This document shows, in pieces, positions 1 to 9,793 of a stretch of 64,000 bases of DNA. The position numbers and the translations under genes are program-made. The DNA lies in contig CAVRWV010000021.1 of the NCBI GenBank assembly GCA_963724985.1, positions 62,001 through 126,000 on the forward strand. Direction: 5' to 3'. The stretch's first letter is position 1. The number at the start of each line of letters is the position of its first letter. This DNA is from JAJPJE01 sp963724985. GTDB lineage: Bacteria; Acidobacteriota; Terriglobia; Terriglobales; Acidobacteriaceae. Under the pieces are notes generated by a model, which saw only the letters and a program-made list of their open reading frames with translations, did not search any database and was not told where the DNA came from.

Positions 1-75
1 CGTAGGCAGATGGGTCAGCGTGATCCATAGCAGCATCAACCCACGTGCGGCATCGAGTTCAAGGCGTCGTTCCAC
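1..75 (-). CDS. opgC: OpgC-like membrane protein, N-terminal fragment (runs off left edge)
   Basis: Only the first 25 codons lie in the window. Read from a GTG at 75-73, the frame stays open to base 1 and gives RRLELDAARGLMLLWITLTH followed by LPT. The RLELDAxRGLML..TLTHLPT pattern is the typical start of the OpgC family, multi-pass inner-membrane proteins that succinylate periplasmic glucans in proteobacteria and are related to the acyltransferase-3 fold. A GGGGA run sits 4-8 bases before the GTG. An in-frame TTG lies further upstream and cannot be excluded. The product name rests on this short segment alone, and any acyltransferase-3 relative with the same N-terminus is possible. Confidence 0.6.
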   Translation of the reverse strand, partial: MERRLELDAARGLMLLWITLTHLPT

Positions 76-338
76 GAATCCCCGGGCGAAGTTCCTTAGC
101 AAGACCCCACAAAAAGCATTGCTAGGTTGGATGAGAAAGAAAGGAGAACGATTACGGTGGTTACAAAGCTTTACGTTTCTTTGACAGAAATATTTGCGGC
201 CTGGGCAATGCGATGCTCTCGGCAGTTCAGCCGCTCAGCCGGAATGCAGATCCCTCGCGAGCTGCGCTCGCTCGTGATGACAAACAAGGGTTAGTTGCAG
301 GAGGCGGAGCACTACTGATGAGCTGAGAGACGTGGAAA
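76..338. other. Intergenic region with one dispersed repeat
   Basis: No credible gene. It separates the leftward OpgC-like gene from the 3' end of the leftward GGDEF gene. Bases 246-284 hold a dispersed palindromic element (GCAGATCCCTCGC ... GTGATGACAA) that recurs at 15436, 36652, 36699 and, diverged, at 54737. Confidence 0.6.
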
Positions 339-1478
339 TCAGCCCACCTTCTTGCGCTGCTCAAGCGAGAGATCGGAATACATGACGACCTGGTTGCGGC
401 CTCGGGATTTGGCTTCGTACAGCGCAGTGTCGGCGAACTGGATGAGATCGCGTTTGAAACGTGTGTCGGTCTCGTACATAGCGACGCCCAGGCTGATGGT
501 TAGGTGCTCGATCGCTCCGGGACCACCGGCGAAGAAGCGCGCCTGTTCGACACTATGCCGCAGGCGTTGTGCGACGCGAACTGCCCCTGGACCGGTGGTT
601 TCCGGCAGGATGATGACGAACTCCTCGCCGCCGTAACGAGCGACGGTATCGACCTCGCGCATGTCCTTGGTGAGCAGGGCGGCAACGTCGCGCAGCACCT
701 GATCGCCCACGTGGTGGCCGAAGCGATCGTTCAATTGCTTGAAGAAATCGATATCGACCATGATGAGGGCGAGCCTGGTTTTCTTGCGCTCGCAACGCTT
801 GATTTCCAGTTCAAGCTGCTGCTCGAAGTAGCCGCGCGTCTTCAGCCCGGTAAGGTAGTCGGTAAAAGCGAAGGTCAGCAGGCCCTCATTGGCGTGTTCA
901 CGGGTGAGCAGCGATTCGGCGACCAGCGCCAGCGTCCACAATATTTGCGCGTCTTCCGGCTTGAAAGCATCACGAGAACTGGAAAAGAGCTGCATGGAGC
1001 CGAGCGTCCGGTTACTCACCAGAAGAGGAAGGACGAGGGCGGAGGCTGCGTCCATGGAGCGCAGCAGTGCATCCGCCTGCGTGTTCTGTCCCCGACGGAT
1101 GAGGAGGGGGCGTCCAAACTTGGTGACCCAGAAATTGAAGATATTGCCGTGAGGGAGCGTGGCGACGCGCGGGTCCACTTCGCCGCGAGTAACGCGTAAA
1201 CCGACCTGCTCCGTGGTTTCGTCCCAGAAGTAGATGACGGATTTCTCGTAGGGAACGATTTCGGAAGAAAAGTCGCAAAGCATGTTGAAAGCGGTCTCCA
1301 GTTGCATGGGGAGTCCGCTGAGCATGCTCAGCCGCAAGACGGTATTGACCTCGCGCCAACGCCGTTGAATGGTGCGTTCAGGAATCTCGGAGAACACCTG
1401 CACCACGAATTGTTCGGGCGGGCACGAGTCCTGCAGCTCGGGTTCGAATGACATCGAAGAAACTTTGCTCGTATTCAT
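339..1478 (-). CDS. GAF-GGDEF diguanylate cyclase
   Basis: Predicted to make cyclic di-GMP from two GTP in the cytoplasm. The 379-residue protein has an N-terminal GAF-like sensor region (about 50-200) and a C-terminal GGDEF domain (about 215-370). The active-site loop reads GGEEF, a catalytically competent variant. Five residues before it is RxxD (REVD), the classic inhibitory I-site, so product feedback is likely. No membrane segment or signal peptide is visible. The start is uncertain: ATG at 1478 has no clear Shine-Dalgarno and a second ATG lies eight codons in. It is followed on its promoter side by a long gene-poor stretch, so it is probably transcribed alone. Confidence 0.9.
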   Translation of the reverse strand: MNTSKVSSMSFEPELQDSCPPEQFVVQVFSEIPERTIQRRWREVNTVLRLSMLSGLPMQLETAFNMLCDFSSEIVPYEKSVIYFWDETTEQVGLRVTRGEVDPRVATLPHGNIFNFWVTKFGRPLLIRRGQNTQADALLRSMDAASALVLPLLVSNRTLGSMQLFSSSRDAFKPEDAQILWTLALVAESLLTREHANEGLLTFAFTDYLTGLKTRGYFEQQLELEIKRCERKKTRLALIMVDIDFFKQLNDRFGHHVGDQVLRDVAALLTKDMREVDTVARYGGEEFVIILPETTGPGAVRVAQRLRHSVEQARFFAGGPGAIEHLTISLGVAMYETDTRFKRDLIQFADTALYEAKSRGRNQVVMYSDLSLEQRKKVG

Positions 1479-2233
1479 CTAAGGCCGCATCACGCCCGCC
1501 GCGGGATACGGTGGGGATAGGTCCCGCTGGGGACGAGCAAACTGCCTGCCATCGGCACGAAAAACCTGTAAAAAGCCGGGAGGCCGCGAAAACAGGCTGT
1601 TCAAAGGCTGTCCGCCCGAGTCCCTACGTGACACGACATTTCTCGGCTTGTTGGATGCAAGGAAGGTTAGGTTCTCCACCTGAGTACGCGGATGGATGAG
1701 ATTGGGCAGCTCGGTTCCTAATGGGGAGAGATCGTAACTACTGGCGGGGGTAGCTAGTAGCTGGCGGCTGAGCCGATCAGTTTTCGGTCGATGAGTCCTT
1801 CAGTCTTTCAGTCGGTCAGTCATTAGTCGGTCAGGCTTCAGTCCACCAGCTGTTAGGTCGGGCGGGCATTTAGCTAAGGTTCGGCCCAGAAGTGGCGGCC
1901 GTTTGGCTGAGAGACTGGCAAACCGAACTACGGAAAGACTTTCTTGCGAGTTGCACAACCTGAGCTGCTGTAAGGTGCATCATGATTTGGGCAGTTTCAG
2001 GAGAGAAGGGCGTTTCGAGCAGAAACCGCGATTAAAACGTTTGAATTGCGAGCGGGGTGCATCAATCCTGTTGCGGTTGCCTGAACGCTTGAGCTAGGAT
2101 GATTTCTGGGCAGTATGCCCAATTTAGTCTCCAATTTGTACCTAGCCTTTTCTTTCCGTCATCGAGGTAGGCCCCTTGATTTCCACTCGCCGAAGCTGAA
2201 GGAATCAGCTCGGTCATACCCGGAGAGCTCCAC
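1479..2233. other. Gene-poor region with degenerate short-word repeats
   Basis: Divergent promoter region between the GGDEF gene and the gvpL-like gene. No convincing coding ORF. Bases about 1740-1860 are made of overlapping degenerate words (TAGCTAGTAGCTGG, CAGTCTTTCAGTCGG, TCAGTCATTAGTCGG), the same style of sequence as in spacers at 31670, 48690, 55892 and 57333. Confidence 0.5.
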
Positions 2234-2965
2234 ATGGCGTGGTACGCGTATTGTATTGCCGAGCAGAAGGCATTCCTTAACGGAACTCGCGCTCGTCGCC
2301 CCTTTTCCATTCCCAGCATCACTGGCATCGCCGGAACTCAGGTTTTTGGGTACCCAAGCGGTGATTTTGCGGTGATTGTCAGCAATTACACAGAGGGTAC
2401 GCTAGATCAGAAAGCCGCCCTGGATCATGCTCGTGTGGTCGGCGAGTGTTTCCGTACCAGCACGGTTCTGCCTTTCCGGTTTGGGACCGTATTTCAGACA
2501 GAAGACGCGATCCGCCGTGCCGTGCGAACCAATCGCAAGGCGTTGATGGACAGCGTGAATCACCTGCGTGGAAAAGCCGAGATGCACCTGAAATTGGTGG
2601 TCCGTGATGGCGTGGCGAAGGAGACAATTCATGCCATAGCGGCAACCATCGGGGGCGCTTACCTGACACAAATCCGCGAACGGGCAGCGATTCAACGGGA
2701 CCGGCAGTCGAAGGCGAAGTCGCTTTCAGTGCAGGTACATCGTCTGTTCAATCCACTGGACGAAGAAGTGAGTTGCAAAAAGGTGGAAGCGGGCGGCCTG
2801 CTGATCGATATCGCTCACTTGATCGATAACGCATCGGTAGAGAAGTATCAGAACCGGTATGTCGCAGCGGCGCGCCAACTGAAGGACTGCCAGATTGCAC
2901 TGAGTGGGCCGTGGCCTCCCTATCACTTTATGCCCGGCAAATTGAAAAGCGCGGGGAATAGCTGA
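2234..2965 (+). CDS. GvpL/GvpF family protein (orphan)
   Basis: A 243-residue protein with the GvpL/GvpF pattern: N-terminal AWYAYCIAE, then DHARVVGECFRTSTVLPFRF, a conserved HxxVv...vlPvRFGTvf block followed by a Lys/Arg-rich helix and a second alpha/beta half. In gas-vesicle producers this family supports vesicle assembly. No other gvp gene (gvpA, N, G, K, S) lies in the window, so a gas-vesicle role is not supported and a solo function is likely. GGAGAG lies before the ATG. A strong intrinsic terminator follows at 3032-3059. Confidence 0.8.
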   Translation: MAWYAYCIAEQKAFLNGTRARRPFSIPSITGIAGTQVFGYPSGDFAVIVSNYTEGTLDQKAALDHARVVGECFRTSTVLPFRFGTVFQTEDAIRRAVRTNRKALMDSVNHLRGKAEMHLKLVVRDGVAKETIHAIAATIGGAYLTQIRERAAIQRDRQSKAKSLSVQVHRLFNPLDEEVSCKKVEAGGLLIDIAHLIDNASVEKYQNRYVAAARQLKDCQIALSGPWPPYHFMPGKLKSAGNS

Positions 2966-2973
2966 TACCTGAT

Positions 2974-3012
2974 CCCACCTCTGCCAAAGAAGGCAGAGAT
3001 GGGGCATGCACC
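2974..3012. repeat. Palindromic element, GGGGCACC-type family, copy 1
   Basis: Arms CCCACCTCTGCC (2974-2985) and GGCAGAGATGGG (2992-3003) pair 11 of 12 around AAAGAA. Same layout as copies at 31089, 36601, 44332 and 52661, and a looser one at 38935. Here the 3' edge reads GGGGCATGCACC. Confidence 0.7.
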
Positions 3013-3031
3013 ATTGAAGAGTAGTCACGAG

Positions 3032-3059
3032 ATCCGGTCCTTCGGGACCGGATTTTTTT
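3032..3059 (+). terminator. Intrinsic terminator after gvpL/F-like gene
   Basis: A perfect nine-base-pair stem ATCCGGTCC/GGACCGGAT closes on a TTCG tetraloop and runs into seven T. The T tract is on the plus strand only, so it ends transcripts from the gvpL/F-like gene. Confidence 0.9.
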
Positions 3060-3071
3060 GTTTTGCGTGGA

Positions 3072-3446
3072 TCACCCTCCGTCGATGGTGCGGGGATCGC
3101 CTACAAGAGATCGGATCACCTGCAACAGGGTTTCCGGCTCATGACTCGAAAGTGTTTGATCCGCGAAACTACAAGTCTCCGCAGCAACCGGGGACAGTGC
3201 AATGACCGGAATCCGCTTCGTTGCTTCTCTGATTGTGCCCGCTATACGCGGACAATCAATCGTGTGATCCGGGTCAATCGATAGAACCGCCACCGAGATA
3301 TTGGGGAAGAGATGGAAAAGCTCGAGTGCTTCCTGCGTACTGTGCGCGGTTATGACGTTGAATTTGCCAGTCTCAAGGACTAGCTTGCGTGTTGACAACG
3401 CTTGCAGCGGTTCGCGCTCCGCGACCAGCAATGTCGGTCTAGGCAT
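3072..3446 (-). CDS. Stand-alone receiver-like domain, degenerate
   Basis: A 124-residue protein with the length and alternating alpha/beta pattern of a CheY-type receiver (LLVAERE... TAHSTQEALELF ... IPVIALS). Key residues are altered. The acidic DD pair after strand 1 is AERE, the strand-3 segment is VAVLSIDPD rather than the usual vxxDxxmP, and the strand-5 KP is replaced by SSHEPE. Phosphorylation is therefore doubtful and it may act as a pseudo-receiver. It is divergent from the histidine kinase at 3700, sharing a 253-base promoter region. Function otherwise unknown. Confidence 0.6.
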   Translation of the reverse strand: MPRPTLLVAEREPLQALSTRKLVLETGKFNVITAHSTQEALELFHLFPNISVAVLSIDPDHTIDCPRIAGTIREATKRIPVIALSPVAAETCSFADQTLSSHEPETLLQVIRSLVGDPRTIDGG

Positions 3447-3699
3447 AAATACTTCGATGCCGGAATCATGCGCGAAGAGTAGATTCCGTAGTCCGCGACC
3501 AGCGAGAAGATCCTCCGAGGTTCGGGCCTAATCCCAGCTAAATGTGCCGTATACCCCGGCCCTAAGAAACTCCAGTCACCAGTTGTATTCGCGGATGCCT
3601 ACAAAAGCAGTCACGAAAATCTACTCTGAAGGGCAATCGTGCATCCAAACTGTGAGCAGAGTAGCACCCGATAGCGGCAGGTGCGCATCCTCTTTTCCC

Positions 3700-5289
3700 A
3701 TGCCGATACCAAAAGCGAGAATCCTGGTAGTGGATGATGAGAAGAACGTTCTCACTACAATCCAGGCAATTCTTGAGGAAGACGGCTTCGAAGTAGATAT
3801 CGCCAACGATGGCAAACCAGCGATCAAGGCGATACACGCGCGGCACTATGACCTGGTGCTTACCGACCTGAAAATGCCCGAGGTCGACGGCTTGGCGGTA
3901 CTGGCCGAAGCGAGGAAGTCGTCTCCCAATACGGTGACCATGATGATGACGGGCTACGGGTCGCTCCCGTCGGCTCTGGAAGCGGTGCAGTTGGGGGCAT
4001 ACGACTATCTGCTGAAACCGATGGAAGTGCCCGAACTGAAGCATGCCGTAAAGCGCGGGCTGGAGCGACGGCAGCTGTCGGAGATCGACACGCTCTACAA
4101 GATCGGACGCAGCCTGAGTGACACGATGGATGAGCGCACAATCGGGGCAGAAATCGCCGAAGCGACACGTCGCGTGCTGCGACTCGAGCATGCATGCCTG
4201 ACCTGCACGGAGCCGGATGACGGAACGCTCGCGCAAGTGCTACACGATCCGACGGTGCAAGAGAAGCTGAAGGCAGGAGCGATCGTTACTTCGGACGAAA
4301 CGGCCGCAGTGAGGGACTGGGCTGAAGCGCACCGGGTGAGATCGGTGGCGATGGTGCCCGGTCGTTGCAAAGACGAGCTCGTATGCGTGCTGATGGCGCA
4401 TAACGGGAGCTCGCCCTTTGAATTTCACGCATCGACGCGCCGCTTCATGGAAGCGCTGGCGGCTCAGGCGGCGTTGGCGGTCAACAATAGCCGGCTTTTC
4501 AAAGAACTGAAAACCAATAACGCGCAGCTTCAGGGCGCGAATCAAAAACTGCGCGATCTGGATGAACTGAAGTCGCGCTTTTTGCGCATGGCGACGCACG
4601 AGCTGCGCACGCCGTTAACGCTGATCCTGGGTTACGACTCAATGCTCGCGGAGAGCGCGAAGCCACGTCTATCAGAGGATGAACAGGAGATGCTTTCCGA
4701 GGCCATGCATTCCTGCCGGCGCCTGATTCACCTAGTGAACACGATGCTAGACATCCACCGGATCGAAGCGGGCAAGATGGAATTGAGGCTGGCGCCATGC
4801 GATCTGGTCCGAATGGCAAACCGGGTGGTAACGCTATTTCAGACAGAAGCGCAGCAGAAGGGGATTCATCTTGGCTTACAGGTACCTGCCAGCCTTCGAT
4901 CGGTAGAGATCGATGGGGAACGAGTCGAGCAGGTAATCATCAACCTGGTGGCAAATGCTCTGAAGTTCACGGATGCGGGCGGTTCAGTCTGGGTCCGAGT
5001 GGAAGAAGCGGGTCAAGATTCCGTCGAAGTGTCAGTCGGAGATACGGGAATCGGCATTCCCGCGGAGCAGCAGTCGGAGATCTTCACCGAATTTGCACGA
5101 ATCAGCAGGCCTGGGCAGCCTCGGGACCGCGAGGGTTCGGGACTCGGACTGGCAATCGCCAAACGGATTGTCGAAGCGCATGCGGGTGAGATTTCAGTCA
5201 ACAGTGAAGTGGGCCGGGGCAGCATATTTCGCTTCCGACTTCCGGCGGGAGCGGTACAGATGCCGGTACAAGAAGCGGTACCAGCGTAG
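3700..5289 (+). CDS. Response regulator receiver-GAF-histidine kinase hybrid
   Basis: A 529-residue cytoplasmic sensor kinase. Order: receiver (about 5-120: ILVVDDE, phospho-acceptor in LVLTDLKMP, KP at the end of strand 5), a GAF-like module (about 130-285), a short coiled coil, HisKA with the phospho-histidine in ATHELRTPL, and HATPase_c with N box (NLVANALKF), DTGIGIP and GSGLGLAI. A longer frame is open back to 3544, but the ATG at 3700 sits just before the receiver, so I chose it. The NtrC-like activator at 5503 is downstream on the same strand and is its likely partner. The N-terminal receiver suggests it takes phosphate from another kinase. Confidence 0.88.
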   Translation: MPIPKARILVVDDEKNVLTTIQAILEEDGFEVDIANDGKPAIKAIHARHYDLVLTDLKMPEVDGLAVLAEARKSSPNTVTMMMTGYGSLPSALEAVQLGAYDYLLKPMEVPELKHAVKRGLERRQLSEIDTLYKIGRSLSDTMDERTIGAEIAEATRRVLRLEHACLTCTEPDDGTLAQVLHDPTVQEKLKAGAIVTSDETAAVRDWAEAHRVRSVAMVPGRCKDELVCVLMAHNGSSPFEFHASTRRFMEALAAQAALAVNNSRLFKELKTNNAQLQGANQKLRDLDELKSRFLRMATHELRTPLTLILGYDSMLAESAKPRLSEDEQEMLSEAMHSCRRLIHLVNTMLDIHRIEAGKMELRLAPCDLVRMANRVVTLFQTEAQQKGIHLGLQVPASLRSVEIDGERVEQVIINLVANALKFTDAGGSVWVRVEEAGQDSVEVSVGDTGIGIPAEQQSEIFTEFARISRPGQPRDREGSGLGLAIAKRIVEAHAGEISVNSEVGRGSIFRFRLPAGAVQMPVQEAVPA

Positions 5290-5502
5290 TCCGAGAAGCA
5301 ACTTAGGAACAACTTTTGCCATCTGGATGCTCAAAGAGAGAATCGGGGTAGAATATCTGGAAAGCTCGCATCTCATTGCGAACGATTTGTGTTCAGGCAA
5401 GTTCGCGCCTCATTGCCAAAGCCGCGCCAAAAGTACGAAACGAAGTATTGCTAAGGAAATATCAGGGTGTCCGCGGGCCGAGGACTTCCCAGGGAGCTTT
5501 TG

Positions 5503-7014
<1,512 letters not shown>

Positions 7015-7545
7015 GGTTGGTACCTGAATACACAAGCTGGCCAGCCTCTTGCAGTCGTGGGACGAAGTTATACGTCGCAGCGAGATGCCTCAATCGTGAC
7101 AATCGAGAAACTAAGGTGCGAGTTATGAAGATGTTGGATGGATTCCGGCACAATCCACAAGGGCAATGACGGAAATTTGGCGCTGAGAGTGCAGTTGGGG
7201 ACAACAACAAAAGAGGCCATTTGAATGAAACAACCCTCTTCCTGAGATGTGTACTTGTCCCTTTTCGCCGATCCGCCAATGGGCGGAAGGCGTCTTGCAT
7301 CGCCTACCCCTTGAGTTTCCCCTCCTTTTGCCTCTTTATGGCGGTCCGACAACGGGCCGCTTTTTCTTTTTCCGGAGCTGTTCCTGTCTGTAACGAACCG
7401 GGGTATGGATGCATCCAAGGTTGTTGCGCTTCCAACCATGCCGGAAATTGACGCACCTGAGGGAGCAGCGTATGATTCCCTCTTTTGCGCCAGCCGTGCG
7501 GGGTATACGGACGGCACGGTGAAGTGCCAGTGAGCGAACAAGTCA
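7015..7545. other. Gene-free leader region with hairpins
   Basis: A 531-base gap with no credible ORF on either strand. On the plus strand it holds a compact hairpin near 7271-7286 (CCGCC AATG GGCGG) and a terminator-like hairpin at 7341-7372, about 175 bases before the DksA/TraR gene. This could be a small RNA or an attenuated leader. I cannot assign a family. Confidence 0.4.
7341..7372 (+). terminator. Terminator-like hairpin upstream of the DksA/TraR gene
   Basis: GCGGTCC/GGGCCGC stem with one G-T pair, followed by TTTTTCTTTTT. It lies 327 bases after the NtrC-like gene and 173 before the next start, so it either ends an unseen small transcript or attenuates the next gene. Confidence 0.7.
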
Positions 7546-7914
7546 ATGGATAAGAAGAAGTTAGAACAACTCAAAAAACGGCTGGAAGAGCGGCAACAGG
7601 AGCTTCGCCGCCAGGTCTCGAACCGCGAACAGGATGGACGAAACCAGGGCGAGGATGTAGCACAAGACATCGCCGACCGCGCCGCCAGCTCATACACCAA
7701 AGAGTTTTTATTCACCCAAAGCACCAACGAGCGCCAATTGCTCGGGATGGTCGACTCCGCCCTGGCTCGCATGCGCGAAGGTACGTATGCCGAATGTATC
7801 GCCTGCGGAAATGAGATCAACCTGAAGCGACTGGAAGCAGTGCCGTGGACGCGCTACTGCATTGAATGCCAGGAGAAGCTGGAAAAAGGCCAGCTGGAAC
7901 AGGCAGCAATGTAG
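7546..7914 (+). CDS. DksA/TraR family C4 zinc-finger protein
   Basis: A 122-residue protein with a charged N-terminal coiled coil (DKKKLEQLKKRLEERQQELR) and a C-terminal zinc finger C-x2-C-x17-C-x2-C (ECIACG ... YCIECQEKL). In DksA relatives this enters the RNA polymerase secondary channel and adjusts initiation, often with (p)ppGpp. The coiled-coil tip reads QDIADRAASSY, close to the DxxDxA tip of DksA. It is followed by an intrinsic terminator at 7936 and preceded by an unexplained leader, so it is probably monocistronic. Confidence 0.9.
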   Translation: MDKKKLEQLKKRLEERQQELRRQVSNREQDGRNQGEDVAQDIADRAASSYTKEFLFTQSTNERQLLGMVDSALARMREGTYAECIACGNEINLKRLEAVPWTRYCIECQEKLEKGQLEQAAM

Positions 7915-7935
7915 CGCGAAGTCTGAAAGTCTTGA

Positions 7936-7967
7936 GCCGCTGGCGAACGCCGGCGGCTTTTGCTTTT
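7936..7967 (+). terminator. Intrinsic terminator after the DksA/TraR gene
   Basis: Stem GCCGCTGGCG/CGCCGGCGGC with one wobble pair and an AA loop, followed by TTTTGCTTTT, 21 bases after the stop codon. Confidence 0.88.
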
Positions 7968-8022
7968 CTGAGACGCCCGGAAATCTGAACTTCCGCACAA
8001 CGGTTCCCGTATATTTCTCCTC

Positions 8023-9574
8023 ATGAGCTTACAAGCGGAAACCGGGGAGCGCAGAGAGTCAGCTGCTCCGCGAATCACCAGTCAGTCTGTGTGGGCAAGC
8101 GATACGGCATGGGTGATCTATCTCGCGCTGACCACGGTAGTCGTCCATGTGATTACGGGCCGGCAGTTTGGCTTTCATCGCGACGAACTGGCAACACTCG
8201 AAGACGCCCGCCATCTCGCCTGGGGATACGTCGCGTATCCACCGATTACGCCGTTTTTTGGACGGCTCTCGCTGACACTTTTTGGAACGTCGCTTACCGG
8301 TTTTCGATTTTTCGCAGCACTGGCGCAAGCACTTGGTGTGGTGCTCACCGGACTGATGGCTCGCGAGCTGGGCGGTCGACGCGGAGCACAGCTCGTGGCA
8401 GCCGCAGCGGCCGTTCCCTTCTGCATCGGTGGCGGCGCGTTGATGCAGTACGTTTCTTTCGACGCGCTGGCGTGGATGCTGACGGCGTACTTCGTTATAC
8501 GTTTGCTGCGCACGGAGGATCCGAGGTGGTGGATCGCGATTGGCGCTTCCATCGGCTTCGGATTGATGTCGAAATACAGCATCGTATTTTTGGTTGCAGG
8601 CCTGCTCGCCGGGATGGTGTTGACCGACGCGCGGCGCTACTTCCGAAGCAGATGGTTCTGGTACGGAGTGGCGGCTGCGCTCCTGATTTTCTTACCGAAC
8701 ATAATCTGGCAGGCGCAGCATGGGTTTATCTCACTCGACTTCCTGAAGCACATACACGCGCGCGACATCCGTATTGGACGGACCAAGAACTTCCTGCCTG
8801 AGCAGTTGAATCTGACGCTGCTGGGACTGCCACTGGTGCTGGCTGGACTCTACTTCTACCTGATCGCACCTGCAGGCAAACGTTTTCGCACCATAGGCTG
8901 GATGTACATCATCCCGCTCGTGCTGTTCACGATTGCGAAAGGCCGGAGCTACTGATCTCGCCGCCGCCTATCCGATGTTGTATGCGGGCGGCAGTGTTTG
9001 GGGCGAACAGTGGCTGGCGTCGATGAAGCGCGGATGGGCGAATGCGGTTCGCGGCCTGGTGTGGGCGGCGCTGCTGGCTGACATTGCGCTCGTATCGGCA
9101 ATCACGCTGCCTCTGGGTGCTGTGAACTCGAACTGGTGGAATTTCGCGAGCAAAATCAATGGTGATTTTGTCGAAGAGATCGGCTGGCCGGAGGTGGTAC
9201 AGACTGCGGCGCAAATCCGTGATTCGCTGCCTCCGGAGGATCGCTCGCGATTGGGAGTGCTCGCCGGGAATTACGGCGAAGCCGGCGCAGTGAACTTGTA
9301 CGGTCCGCAGTATGGATTGCCACGCGCGATCAGCGGCATAAATTCCTTCTGGCAACGCGGTTATGGTGATCCGCCGCCAGAGACGCTGATCGTGATAGGA
9401 CTCTCGCAAGAATTCGTGGATGAACACTTCAACTCCTGCCGCCTGGTGGCGCACACCTGGAATCGCTATGGTGTGCAGAACGAAGAGACCAGGGATCATC
9501 CGGATATTTTCGTCTGCGGTGGTCCGCGTAAAAGCTGGCCGGAATTCTGGAAAGATTTTCGGTATTACGGATAG
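8023..9574 (+). pseudogene. Glycosyltransferase family 39 / ArnT-like membrane protein, frameshifted
   Basis: Two adjoining frames form one 516-residue polytopic protein when a single base is removed. The first part (8023-8955) has the N-terminal FHRDELATLEDA motif with the acidic pair typical of GT39 enzymes, then many membrane helices. The second part begins LAAAYPMLYAGG, the segment that follows KGRxYY in this family. At 8951-8956 the DNA reads ACTGAT; deleting the G at 8954 turns TAC TGA into TAC TAT and joins the frames (KGRSYYLAAAYPML). The family moves sugars from polyprenyl phosphate to lipid or protein on the periplasmic side; the substrate here is unknown. The precise break and intact flanks favour a sequencing insertion over decay. 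Confidence 0.82.
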
Positions 9575-9793
9575 AGCAATTGGTAATTGCGTAATTTGCA
9601 ATCGGGTAGTTGAAAGACTCTCAGTGCGCTTTGCCTTTATCTACGAATCTCCGCTACGCGCCGGCCCTGTTCTGCGGCACGCCTACATTCGTGAGACGCA
9701 CGATGCCCTCCCGCATCTAAGACTGGCTACAGTTCAATGTAGGACGACTTGAGCTGAATGCGAGTTTCGCACTGAGGTGATGCCACGGCGTCG
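9575..9793. other. Intergenic region, nothing assigned
   Basis: No gene. The first 50 bases are small AT-rich inverted words (GCAATTGGTAATTGCGTAATTTGC), similar in style to spacers at 31145 and 31670. Confidence 0.4.
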
